This document shows positions 17,822 to 25,588 of a stretch of DNA of 64,000 nucleotides, piece by piece. The stretch is from an uncultured Propionivibrio sp. (lineage in GTDB: Bacteria; Pseudomonadota; Gammaproteobacteria; Burkholderiales; Rhodocyclaceae), in contig NZ_OY762655.1 of NCBI RefSeq assembly GCF_963666255.1, forward strand, positions 124,001 to 188,000. Direction: 5' to 3'. The position numbers and the translations under genes were made by a program. Every line of letters starts with the position of its first letter. Within the stretch, counting starts at the first letter, position 1. The notes beneath the pieces are model-generated. The model was not told where the DNA came from, made no database searches, and saw only the letters and a list, made by a program, of their open reading frames with translations.

Positions 17822-18610
17822 TCACCGGCCGGCGGATTCCGGCCACAGTGCCGCCGAGGCGGCGTCCAGATACAGCGTGCAGTCGTCATGCCGTCTCAGG
17901 ATGCTCGCCGGGCAGTTTTCCTCGATCGGGCCACACAGCATTGACCGGATCGCGGCAGCCTTGCGCTCGCCGGGGACGACGCAGATCAGCGATTCGCCGC
18001 GCATCAACGCGGGAACGGTGAGCGTCATGGCGCGTTCGGGCACGGCTGCGAGCGTGGCGAAGGCGCCATCGTTCACCTGTTGAAGTCGGCAGGCGAGGTC
18101 AAGTTGCACTTCCTTGACCAGGCGATTGTCATTGAAATCGGCGACCGGCGGGTCGTTGAAGGCGATGTGGCCGTTCTCGCCGACGCCGAGACAGACGATG
18201 TCGATCGGCGCGCTGGCGAGCATGTTGGCATAACGCGCCATTTCGTCGGCGATCGGCAGTCCGGACTGATCGAGGAGATGCGCGGCCTTCAGCGGGACAT
18301 GGTCGAAGAGCGCCATGCGCAGGAATTGGGAGAAGCGTTGCGGGGCGCCGGCCGGCAGGCCGATGTATTCGTCCATGTGGAAGGCTTCCACCGCGTCCCA
18401 GCGCAACGCGGGCGTCGCGCGCAGGTGCGCGAGCAGTTCGTTCTGTGACGGCGCTGCCGCAAAAATCCCCCGGCATAGTCCCTTGCGCGAGAGTGCCGCC
18501 TCGATGCGCTGGCAGGCGGCGCGCGCGGCCGCCGCGCCGAGGGCGTCGCGATCGGCATAAACCTCGACGCGCAGACTATCGATGCGCGCGGTCTGGATCG
18601 GCTTATTCAT
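17822..18610 (-). CDS. NagB-like sugar-phosphate isomerase/deaminase with altered active site
   Basis: A 262-residue member of the glucosamine-6-phosphate deaminase / 6-phosphogluconolactonase superfamily. FHMDEYIGLP keeps the catalytic Asp of E. coli NagB (Asp72). GVGENGHIAFNDPP keeps His143, but the Asp141 position is Asn and the Glu148 position is Asp. The Gly-rich phosphate loop of NagB (GLPTGGTP) is replaced by FAAAPSQNE. It is therefore a distinct subfamily, and classical deamination of glucosamine-6-phosphate should not be assumed. It is last in the leftward operon, 18 bp after the isomerase gene. Confidence 0.75.
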   Translation of the reverse strand: MNKPIQTARIDSLRVEVYADRDALGAAAARAACQRIEAALSRKGLCRGIFAAAPSQNELLAHLRATPALRWDAVEAFHMDEYIGLPAGAPQRFSQFLRMALFDHVPLKAAHLLDQSGLPIADEMARYANMLASAPIDIVCLGVGENGHIAFNDPPVADFNDNRLVKEVQLDLACRLQQVNDGAFATLAAVPERAMTLTVPALMRGESLICVVPGERKAAAIRSMLCGPIEENCPASILRRHDDCTLYLDAASAALWPESAGR

Positions 18611-18628
18611 GTCTGATTCCGTTCCGGC

Positions 18629-19522
18629 TTATGCTTTTGCGTTGCTTCGGGCGCGTTCGAGCAGTCGCTCGAAGCGTTTGCCATAGTCGACGTAATTGTC
18701 GAAGCGGGCGCGTTCGGAGGCGGAGACGTGGGCGTCATGGAAGACCACCGCCATATGCGGCTCGATGCTGAAGTCACCGTCATAGCCGGTGCGCAGGAGA
18801 TCCTCGACGATCGATGCGACCTGGCAGACGCCTTCGTCGGGGAAGAAGTAGGTCTCCTTGCCGGTGTGCGGATCGCGGACGCCGTCCTTGATGTGCACAT
18901 GGACGATATGGTCGCGCAGGTGGCGGTAGCTTTCCTGGATGTCCTGGTTGGGATAGGGGAAGGGCTTGCGGAAGTCCGGTGTGATGCCGGGATTGCCGGT
19001 GTCGAACACCAGTTTCAGGCCCGGTACCGCGTCGAGCATTTCGAGCGAATGCTCCCAGCTCATGCCGCCGAAATTCATGCAGTTCTCATGAACCGGGGTG
19101 ATACCGGCGGCGAGGAAACGCGCGCAAATTTCGCGCAGGCGGCGGAAGCGCTCCTCCTTGTGCTGATCAGCAAGGGCGCGGCCGCTTTCATCCAGGCGGA
19201 TCGCATAACTCATGATGCGCACGAAGGGCACGTCGAGGACCTGCATGCGCCGGATGGCGCGATCGACGGTGGCCAGGGTGTCGGCGAAGGGTTCGTCGAG
19301 TTTCTTGCTCCAGTTCGCGATCGTCGAACCGAAGCAGTTGATGCGGATGCCGGCTTGATCGAGCTTCTTGCAGACGGCATCGAACCTGTCTTCCGGCAGG
19401 TCGTGGATGTTGGTGCCGTCGATGCTTCTCGCTTCGATATGACGCCATCCCAGCGCCAGCGTAGCTTCGATCTGGCCGTCGATTCCGTTCGCCGCTTCGT
19501 CGGCAAAGCCGCTGAGTCGCAT
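18629..19522 (-). CDS. Sugar phosphate isomerase/epimerase (AP-endonuclease-2/xylose-isomerase-like TIM barrel)
   Basis: A 297-residue TIM-barrel protein of the sugar isomerase/epimerase family. Metal ligands appear in the usual order: Glu in VHENCMNFGG, Asp in LVFDTGNPG, His in VHVHIKDG, Glu in SIEPHMA. Such enzymes isomerise or epimerise ketoses, inosose or 3-keto-sugars using a divalent metal. It begins 3 bp after the Gfo/Idh dehydrogenase gene and is thus co-translated with it. That dehydrogenase-isomerase pairing is typical of inositol- or keto-sugar-type pathways. Confidence 0.85.
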   Translation of the reverse strand: MRLSGFADEAANGIDGQIEATLALGWRHIEARSIDGTNIHDLPEDRFDAVCKKLDQAGIRINCFGSTIANWSKKLDEPFADTLATVDRAIRRMQVLDVPFVRIMSYAIRLDESGRALADQHKEERFRRLREICARFLAAGITPVHENCMNFGGMSWEHSLEMLDAVPGLKLVFDTGNPGITPDFRKPFPYPNQDIQESYRHLRDHIVHVHIKDGVRDPHTGKETYFFPDEGVCQVASIVEDLLRTGYDGDFSIEPHMAVVFHDAHVSASERARFDNYVDYGKRFERLLERARSNAKA

Positions 19523-19525
19523 CGC

Positions 19526-20578
19526 TTACTCCTTGAAGATATAGGGGCGGCCGCTTTGCATCGATGCATAGATGCCGCAAATCAGTTCGACCGGGGTCTT
19601 CGCTTCGGCGCCGTCGACGGCCAGAGGCGTGCCGGACAGGATGGCTCGTGTCATGTCTTCGATCTGCAAACGATGCCCTTCGGTGCTGATCGCCTTGGGA
19701 TCGCTGGCGCCGCTGCCCAGCGTGCGTCCGCCGATCTGCGCCAGGATGGCAGCGTCGCCCGGATCGGTGTCGGCGAAGCGCCAGTCGATGATGGCGTCGC
19801 CCTCGATGATGGCGGTGCCGCGTTCGCCGGAAACCTCGATGCGCAGGGGAAAGCCCGGCGCGCAGGAGGTACTGGCTTCGATGACGCCGAGCGCGCCGTT
19901 CTGGTAGCGGAGGACCGCGCAGGCGGTGTCCTCGACCTCGATGCCGGTGTGGGTTCGCGTCGCCGTGTAGCCGAAGACCTGTTCCGGTTTGCCGCCGAAA
20001 TGCAGCATCAGGTCGATGGTGTGGATCGACTGGTTCATCAGGCAGCCGCCGCCGTCGAGATCCCAGGTGCCGCGCCAGGCGCCGGAATCGTAGTATTCCT
20101 GGCTGCGCCACCACTTGATGCGGCCGCTGACGAGCAGGAGCTTGCCGAAGCGACCCGCCTCGAGCGCTTTCCGGACGGTGATCGCCCCGTGGCCGAAGCG
20201 GTACTGGAAGACCGGCGCAAGTATGACGCCGGCCTGCCGACAGGCGTCGATGATCGCCTGCGATTTTTCCGGCGTCACATCGAGCGGTTTCTCGCAGAGA
20301 ATGTGCTTTCCGGCGCGCGCCGCTGGCACCGCAACGGGCTCGTGCAGACCGGTGGGTGTGGCGATCGTTACCGCATCGATCGGCGCCTGCGCGAGAAAGG
20401 TGTCGAGATCGGTGTAGGGCGCGATGTCGTATTTGTCGGCGAATGCTTTTGTCCTTGCCGGGTTCGATCCGCAGACGGCGACGAGTTCGGCCTGTGGCAC
20501 GGCGCGGATGGCTTCGGCATGGTAGTTGGCGATCATGCCGGCGCCGATGATGCCAAATCTGACTTTGCGTGCTTGCAT
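19526..20578 (-). CDS. Gfo/Idh/MocA-family NAD(P)-dependent dehydrogenase
   Basis: A 350-residue two-domain oxidoreductase. The Rossmann motif FGIIGAGMIANYH opens the protein, followed by the family signature CEKPLDVTPE with catalytic Lys, and the substrate-domain helix GGGCLMNQSIHTIDLM with the conserved His-x-x-Asp. It oxidises or reduces a hydroxyl of a sugar, inositol or sugar acid. ATG 20578 is supported by GGAGGAAAC just upstream on the minus strand. It lies 14 bp downstream of tctA and 3 bp from the next isomerase. Confidence 0.9.
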   Translation of the reverse strand: MQARKVRFGIIGAGMIANYHAEAIRAVPQAELVAVCGSNPARTKAFADKYDIAPYTDLDTFLAQAPIDAVTIATPTGLHEPVAVPAARAGKHILCEKPLDVTPEKSQAIIDACRQAGVILAPVFQYRFGHGAITVRKALEAGRFGKLLLVSGRIKWWRSQEYYDSGAWRGTWDLDGGGCLMNQSIHTIDLMLHFGGKPEQVFGYTATRTHTGIEVEDTACAVLRYQNGALGVIEASTSCAPGFPLRIEVSGERGTAIIEGDAIIDWRFADTDPGDAAILAQIGGRTLGSGASDPKAISTEGHRLQIEDMTRAILSGTPLAVDGAEAKTPVELICGIYASMQSGRPYIFKE

Positions 20579-20592
20579 CGAGGTTTCCTCCG

Positions 20593-22119
20593 CTAGCGGG
20601 CGCCAGTCGTCCGCAGGCCGCGAATCCGGCGCATGACGCCGTCCTTGATCCGTTGGCCGGCGCGGGTCGACCAGATCACCGAAATGATCAACGTGACGCA
20701 CAGCACCATCGAGACCGGCCGGGTGAAGAAGGGCGAAGGATCGCCGCCGGTGATCATCAGGCCGCGCCGCAGATTGTCCTCGGCCATCGGGCCGAGGATG
20801 AAGCCGAGCACCAGCGGGGCGACCGGGTAGTCGAGTTCGTTCATGACCACGCCGATCAGCCCGAAGGCGAACAGCACGTAGATGTCGAAGAGCCGGCCGG
20901 AGAGGGCATAGGCGCCGGTGACGCAGATGATGAAGACCGTTGGCATCAGTACGTAACGCGGGATCAGCAGGATCTTGACCATCTGGCGCGTCCAGGCGAG
21001 GCTCAGGATGAAGACGGCGAGCGTCGATACCATCGAGATGGCGATGATCTGGCCGACGACTTCGGGCTGCTCGGCGACGAGCAATGGGCCGGGGCGCAGG
21101 TTGTGGATCGTCATCGCGGCCAAGAGTACGGCTGCCGGGGCGCTACCCGGGATGGCGAGCGTGAGGGTGGGGATGATGTCGCCGCCGATGCAGGCGTTGT
21201 CGCCGGCTTCCGCGGCGACGAAGCCTTCGACGGAGCCGTGTCCGAACAATTCCGGTGTCTTGCTGCTCTTCTTGGCGGTGAAGTATGACAGCCACGACGC
21301 CGTATCGCTGCCGACGCCGGGGATAATGCCAATGACAATGCCGATCAGGGCCGAGCGCAAGATGACCCATTTGTGCTGCAAGACTTCGAACAGGCGCGGG
21401 ACAACGCGTCCGACCTCGGTCTGGATCTGGATGTGCTGCTTCTTGCGCAGCGAGTCGAGCACCTCGGGAATGCCGTAGGCGCCGATCAGCACCGGGATCA
21501 GCGCGAAGCCGCCGGACAGGGCGCTGAGGTGGAAGGTGAAGCGGTCGACGGCGTGGATGTTGTCGTCGCCGACGGTCATCAGGACCAGTCCGAGGAAGCC
21601 GGAAATCCATCCCTTGATCGGGTCCTTCGGCGCGCAGAGACTGCCGGCGATGATGACGCCGAACACGGCCAGCCAGAAAAATTCGTAGGTGCCGAAGCTG
21701 AGTGCCGCGGTGCCGATCAATGGCGTGAAGAGGGCGAGGCAGATGAAGCCAAGCAGGGTGCCGATGGTTGATGCGGTGACCGACATTCCGATGGCCTGCG
21801 CGGCCTTTCCCTGTTTCGCCAGGGGATAGCCGTCGAGGCAGACGGCGGCTTGTGCCGGTGTCCCGGGAATGTTGACGAGAATCGCCGAGCGGCTACCACC
21901 GGTTACCGATCCGACATAGGCGCCGAGGATCACGGCGATGGCCTTGTCCGGTGCGAGCGAGAAGGTGAGGCCGGTGAGCAGGCTGAGCGCGGTCGTCGTC
22001 GTCAATCCGGGCATCATGCCGAAGATGATGCCGGCCTGGGCGCCGACGAAGATATAGGCGATCGTCACCGGATCGAGGAGCAGTTTCCACATGCCCGACA
22101 GGATGCTCAGGATATCCAT
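20593..22119 (-). CDS. tctA: Tripartite tricarboxylate transporter, large permease TctA
   Basis: A 508-residue membrane protein with about 12 hydrophobic segments. The family signature GMMPGLTTTTALSLLTG occurs near the N-terminus and its repeat GIIPGVGSDTASWLSYF mid-protein. It forms the secondary-transport channel with TctB, using solute delivered by TctC. Gene order tctC-tctB-tctA on the minus strand is canonical. The substrate is likely the sugar acid or related carboxylate processed by the neighbouring dehydrogenase and isomerases. Confidence 0.93.
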   Translation of the reverse strand: MDILSILSGMWKLLLDPVTIAYIFVGAQAGIIFGMMPGLTTTTALSLLTGLTFSLAPDKAIAVILGAYVGSVTGGSRSAILVNIPGTPAQAAVCLDGYPLAKQGKAAQAIGMSVTASTIGTLLGFICLALFTPLIGTAALSFGTYEFFWLAVFGVIIAGSLCAPKDPIKGWISGFLGLVLMTVGDDNIHAVDRFTFHLSALSGGFALIPVLIGAYGIPEVLDSLRKKQHIQIQTEVGRVVPRLFEVLQHKWVILRSALIGIVIGIIPGVGSDTASWLSYFTAKKSSKTPELFGHGSVEGFVAAEAGDNACIGGDIIPTLTLAIPGSAPAAVLLAAMTIHNLRPGPLLVAEQPEVVGQIIAISMVSTLAVFILSLAWTRQMVKILLIPRYVLMPTVFIICVTGAYALSGRLFDIYVLFAFGLIGVVMNELDYPVAPLVLGFILGPMAEDNLRRGLMITGGDPSPFFTRPVSMVLCVTLIISVIWSTRAGQRIKDGVMRRIRGLRTTGAR

Positions 22120-22129
22120 GCTGTTCTCA

Positions 22130-22672
22130 TTACGGGAAGACGATGCCGAAGATCCTGCTGATCAAATGCAGGAAGACGACGATGAAAATTGCCGCGATCA
22201 CCGAGGCGCGGATGGCCTTGGGCCAGGGATCGCTGCGGAAGACGAGGCCGAAGACGAGGATCGAACCCGGTGCCAGCACATAGAAACTGAGCTTGCCGAG
22301 GAGGAAGATCAGGACGCCGATCATCGCGACGCCGCCAAGGAAACGTCCCATCCCCCAGCGGCGGGCGCTGTCGGCGATGTTCAGCGGTTCAACGGCGGCC
22401 GGATTGGCGCGCCATTCGAAGATGCCGCGAACGGCGACGAAAACGGCGCACAGGCCGAGGCAAACGGCCATGGCGAGCGGGAAGATGTTCGGCGCCGTGT
22501 ACCACTCCCAGGCCGGATCCTTGAACGGCATTCTCAGCGCCTGGAAGATGAATGCGGCGGCGACGGACATCAGCAGCAGCGCGCCGATCACCTCCCGGCG
22601 CGGCCGCCGCGTCGTTTCATCCGGCGGCAGGAGGACCGGATCCTCCTGCGCTTTCAGCGATTCGTCCGTCAT
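22130..22672 (-). CDS. tctB: Tripartite tricarboxylate transporter, small permease TctB
   Basis: A 180-residue TctB-family protein with four hydrophobic segments (starting VIGALLLMSVAAAFIFQALRM) and a conserved short DPAWEWYTAPNIFPLAMA stretch after helix 1. It is located between tctC (6 bp) and tctA (10 bp), in the order expected for the system. The first 30 residues are hydrophilic and presumably cytoplasmic. Confidence 0.9.
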   Translation of the reverse strand: MTDESLKAQEDPVLLPPDETTRRPRREVIGALLLMSVAAAFIFQALRMPFKDPAWEWYTAPNIFPLAMAVCLGLCAVFVAVRGIFEWRANPAAVEPLNIADSARRWGMGRFLGGVAMIGVLIFLLGKLSFYVLAPGSILVFGLVFRSDPWPKAIRASVIAAIFIVVFLHLISRIFGIVFP

Positions 22673-22678
22673 GCCCGT

Positions 22679-23689
22679 TCAGCGTGCGATCTTGAAGTCG
22701 GCCGGCGACTTGGCGGCGGTGCCGGAATCGAACAGGATCCAGGCTTCCTTGCTCGCCAGGCGTTCCGTGAGTTCCTTGGCGTCCTTGCCGTAGATGGCGA
22801 TCGGCATGGCGCCCTTGGTCTTCGCGTAGTCCTTGACCGCTTGCGACGCTGCTCCCTTGACGAAGGCATCGTCATAGGCGGCGACGACGTCCTTGGGCAG
22901 GTCGGCCGGGGCGATGATGCCGAAGTACGAGCCGTAATCCGGGAAGTTCGGGATGAACTTCTGCAAGGACGGAATCTCGCCGTAGCCGTCGATGGCCAGC
23001 GGCTGCTTCGACGACACCGCCAGCGCACGCAGCTTGCCGCTGCGCAGCAGTTCGGCGACTTCGACCGACAACTGCATGACGACTTCCGCCTCGCCGGAAG
23101 CGACCGCCATCACCGCTGGCACGCCGCCGGCATAGGGCACATGCCGGTAGGTGACGCCAGCCGCGGCCTTGAAGAGTTCGGCGGCGAAATAGCCCGAGCT
23201 GCCGACCCCGGCCGACGCCAGGACGGTGGCATTGGGCTTCGACTTCATCAGCGCGACGAGATCATCGATCGACTTGATCGGCGAGTCGGCTTTGACGCAG
23301 ACGACGTTCGGCGTGAAGATCGGCAGGTAGTAGATCCAGTCGCGGTGAGTCTGTTCGAGCTTTCCGAGAATGGGATAGCTGCCGACGCTGACGGTGGCGT
23401 TGGCGGTGAGGGTGTAGCCGTCGTGCGGCTTGTCCCAGACTTCCTTGGTGCCGATGGCGCCGGCGCCGCCCGGCGTATTGACGACGACCATGCGCTGCCC
23501 GAGCGACTGTTCCATGACGCCGGCGGTCATCCGGGCGACGGTGTCGGATGCACCGCCGGCAGGCCAGGGGACGACGACCGAGATGGTCTTCGTCGGCTTC
23601 CATTTCTCCTGGGCGATGCTGGTGAGCGGGATGATGCTCAGGGCCGAAATTGCAACAACCGATGCTAGCAGAATCTGTCTTCCTTTCAT
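22679..23689 (-). CDS. tctC: Tripartite tricarboxylate transporter, solute-binding protein TctC (Bug family)
   Basis: A 336-residue periplasmic Bug/TctC receptor. The start ATG at 23689 is selected because GGAGGAG lies directly upstream and a signal peptide follows (MKGRQILLASVVAISALSII..., cleavage near SIAQ-EK). Family motifs: VVVPWPAGGASDTVAR and VVVNTPGGAGAIGT, which build the carboxylate-binding site. It is the first transporter gene after the leading isomerase gene, separated by 80 bp. Confidence 0.92.
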   Translation of the reverse strand: MKGRQILLASVVAISALSIIPLTSIAQEKWKPTKTISVVVPWPAGGASDTVARMTAGVMEQSLGQRMVVVNTPGGAGAIGTKEVWDKPHDGYTLTANATVSVGSYPILGKLEQTHRDWIYYLPIFTPNVVCVKADSPIKSIDDLVALMKSKPNATVLASAGVGSSGYFAAELFKAAAGVTYRHVPYAGGVPAVMAVASGEAEVVMQLSVEVAELLRSGKLRALAVSSKQPLAIDGYGEIPSLQKFIPNFPDYGSYFGIIAPADLPKDVVAAYDDAFVKGAASQAVKDYAKTKGAMPIAIYGKDAKELTERLASKEAWILFDSGTAAKSPADFKIAR

Positions 23690-23769
23690 GTCGAACTCCT
23701 CCACTTGATCAAGATTGCAGATGGCCGAACTGCGCCGGTTCAGTCTCCCGCCCCGGACAGGGCAAGAAA

Positions 23770-24594
23770 TCACTTCGTCATCGCTTCGACTTCATTCAGG
23801 TATGCCATTGTTTGCTGCAGGATCTTCAACGGGTTTTCGGGCACCGAAAAAATTTCCAGCGACACCCAGGCAGCATAGTTGCGCCGCCGCAATGTCGCGA
23901 AAGCCGGGTGGTAGCTCGTGTCACCGCAGGAGGGGGCGTTGCCCTTGGGGTCGTTGAGATGCACGTGGCGGATCATGTCGAGGTGCCGGTCAATCAGCGT
24001 TTCGTACGGCGATGACTCGTCGGCGCAGTTGTGAAAGTCGAACATGCCGGAGACGCCCGGGTTATTGATGTGGCGGACGATGGCGTCGACTTCGCTCATC
24101 AGATTGACGACGTCGGTCTGGTCCGACGAGAGGGCTTCGAGGAGGATGGCCGACTGCCGTTCGGCTGCATAGGGCGCGATCGCCGCCAGTTCGTCTGTCA
24201 GGATGCCGATTGTTCCGGCGTGCGTCTGGCCGGGCGGCGTGCCGCGCTGTTTCGGCGAGCCAAGGATCAGGTTGCCGCCCCCCAGTTCGGCGGCGGCGTC
24301 AAGCAGGCGGCGCAGATGATCCCAGGATTTTTGTCGGAGCGCCTTGTCAGCGGTGGTGATGTGCAGCCCGTCGGGCTTGGCCAGCAACCAGTGGAAACCG
24401 GCGAAGCGCAATCCGGACGCTTGCAAGGCGGCTTTCGTTTCCGCGATACCGAGTTTGATCGTCGATGCCGTGAAATCGCCGAAAATGGTGAAGGGCGCCA
24501 GTTCCAGCCCATGAAAACCGCATTGCGCGGTCAGCGCCGCGGCGTCGCGCAGCGGCATGTGTCCAAACAGCTCATTGCAGACGGCAAGTCGCAC
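23770..24594 (-). CDS. Sugar phosphate isomerase/epimerase (xylose-isomerase-like TIM barrel)
   Basis: A 274-residue TIM-barrel isomerase/epimerase. Predicted metal ligands are Glu in ILLEALSSDQTD, Asp in MFDFHNC, His in RHVHLND and Glu in VSLEIFS. The start is taken as GTG 24594 because GGGAGGAC is well spaced upstream on the minus strand and RLAVCNELFG is a typical first beta strand. An ATG at 24648 would add 18 atypical residues. It leads the seven-gene leftward operon; the second isomerase at 18629 differs in sequence, so two isomerisation or epimerisation steps are implied. Confidence 0.82.
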   Translation of the reverse strand: MRLAVCNELFGHMPLRDAAALTAQCGFHGLELAPFTIFGDFTASTIKLGIAETKAALQASGLRFAGFHWLLAKPDGLHITTADKALRQKSWDHLRRLLDAAAELGGGNLILGSPKQRGTPPGQTHAGTIGILTDELAAIAPYAAERQSAILLEALSSDQTDVVNLMSEVDAIVRHINNPGVSGMFDFHNCADESSPYETLIDRHLDMIRHVHLNDPKGNAPSCGDTSYHPAFATLRRRNYAAWVSLEIFSVPENPLKILQQTMAYLNEVEAMTK

Positions 24595-24675
24595 TTCGGC
24601 GTCCTCCCAATCAATAATCGCGTTCGCTGAACGACCGCGTGGGGACATGCGGGCAAGGGACGGAAACAGGCAATG

Positions 24676-24689
24676 TGTAATCGATTACA
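24676..24689. promoter_or_regulatory. LacI-family operator-like palindrome
   Basis: TGTAATCGATTACA is a perfect 14-bp palindrome with the central CG step typical of LacI/GalR operators. It is 82 bp upstream of the leftward operon's GTG start and in the gap separating that operon from the divergent enolase-superfamily remnant. It is probably the binding site of the LacI regulator encoded at 16766-17794. Confidence 0.65.
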
Positions 24690-25222
24690 TGTTTACTACA
24701 ATAGCGCAAGAAAGTTTGCTTGGGCAAGCGATTCTTGCCGTGCAGCGTGTCATGATGACGACGTATCGGCGTTTCGGAATGCAGCCGATGCAGCGGTTCG
24801 GTGCTTCAAACGGTCGGACGATCGATCCGGAGGGACGCCGATGCTTCGATGTGTCGGAGCGAGAGACTGGTCTTGTCAGGATAGATGGATGGTGCGTGTC
24901 GGACATGCTCTTGAATTGTTCTCGACAGTCGCCGTGCCGGTGCCTCCCTGGAGGCGGGGTTGCGGTTCGACGATATCAAGACCTTTTTCGGTCCGATACC
25001 ACAGGCGGATTTTCTATCGATGTCGAAACGATACGGCCTTGACGTGTCCGTAGTCCGCCGGCATTGAGGCTTGCTTGCAACGAGATGGTCGGTGCAGATG
25101 GAGTCCTTCCTGAAATCGCGCTTGGCCAATACCTGAGAGTCCAGCGGGGAAATGTTAATACCTTGGACGTGATACGGGGGCAATCTAAAAAGTCCCCGAC
25201 AGAATGATTTGGAGAGTTATTC
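24690..25222. other. Divergent intergenic region
   Basis: With the palindrome this makes a 628-bp gap between the leftward operon and the truncated rightward gene. It must hold promoters in both directions. A short codon-like stretch at about 24960-25067 (LRFDDIKTFFGPIPQ..., ending at TGA) lacks a start codon or ribosome-binding site and is not assigned. No known RNA motif is seen. Confidence 0.4.
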
Positions 25223-25384
25223 GTGTCAGTGCAGAACATCAAGCGCATCGAAGCGCGACTTTACAAGGTTCCTTTGGCCGAGGTCCTGTCCGATGCCAAA
25301 CATGGCGATCACAGCCATTTTGAATTGGTCACGGTCATTGTCACCTTGCAGGACGGACAGCAGGGATCCGTCCCAGGCATTTAG
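25223..25384 (+). pseudogene. Truncated enolase-superfamily (mandelate racemase/muconate lactonizing) gene, 5' fragment
   Basis: GTG 25223 follows GGAGAG (25211-25216) and encodes 45 residues that read as the N-terminal strand of a sugar-acid dehydratase-type enolase: IKRIEARLYKVPLAEVL, SDAKHGDHSHFELV and TVIVTLQDG. After LQDG the sequence becomes unrelated and stops at TAG 25384. None of the catalytic barrel domain remains here, and no continuation is found anywhere before tRNA-Pro. The break coincides with the start of the mobile segment (hipA-like gene and IS). It would have been transcribed divergently from the tct/dehydrogenase operon and probably belonged to the same pathway. Confidence 0.72.
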
Positions 25385-25441
25385 CTAACAAAGAATCGCC
25401 GGGTGATGAAGCCTAGCACTGCAGGCAAGCCGACCGTTAAG

Positions 25442-25453
25442 TGAGGTACCCCA
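25442..25453 (+). repeat. Solitary IS-end-like sequence
   Basis: TGAGGTACCCCA matches 10 of 12 bases of the terminal repeat TGAGGTGCCCCC of the IS at 27159-28405, in the same orientation as its left end. It lies in a 204-bp stretch with no gene, 58 bp after the truncated enolase-superfamily frame. It may be the remnant of a related element that mediated the deletion. Confidence 0.35.
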
Positions 25454-25588
25454 ATTGATTGAGTTCGGTCTTAGAAGTGCCCGAACCTGGTAATTCGGCG
25501 CTTATGGGCGTTGAACTGGCGGTATTGTGTATTGTGTGACGCGGGCAGAAGGAAGGTGAATCGCCCCGGGTGACACAGCGCGTGAGGA

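Noticed and set aside
18728-20596. Long open frame of 622 codons on the plus strand
   Set aside because: It is antisense to the isomerase and dehydrogenase genes, which have clear family motifs; such frames arise from the strong third-position GC bias. The same applies to long antisense frames opposite hydA, the NuoF/GltD fusion, the chemoreceptor and the MFS gene.
24960-25067. Short codon-like stretch ending in TGA between the divergent promoters
   Set aside because: No start codon or ribosome-binding site, and no recognisable protein; probably chance.
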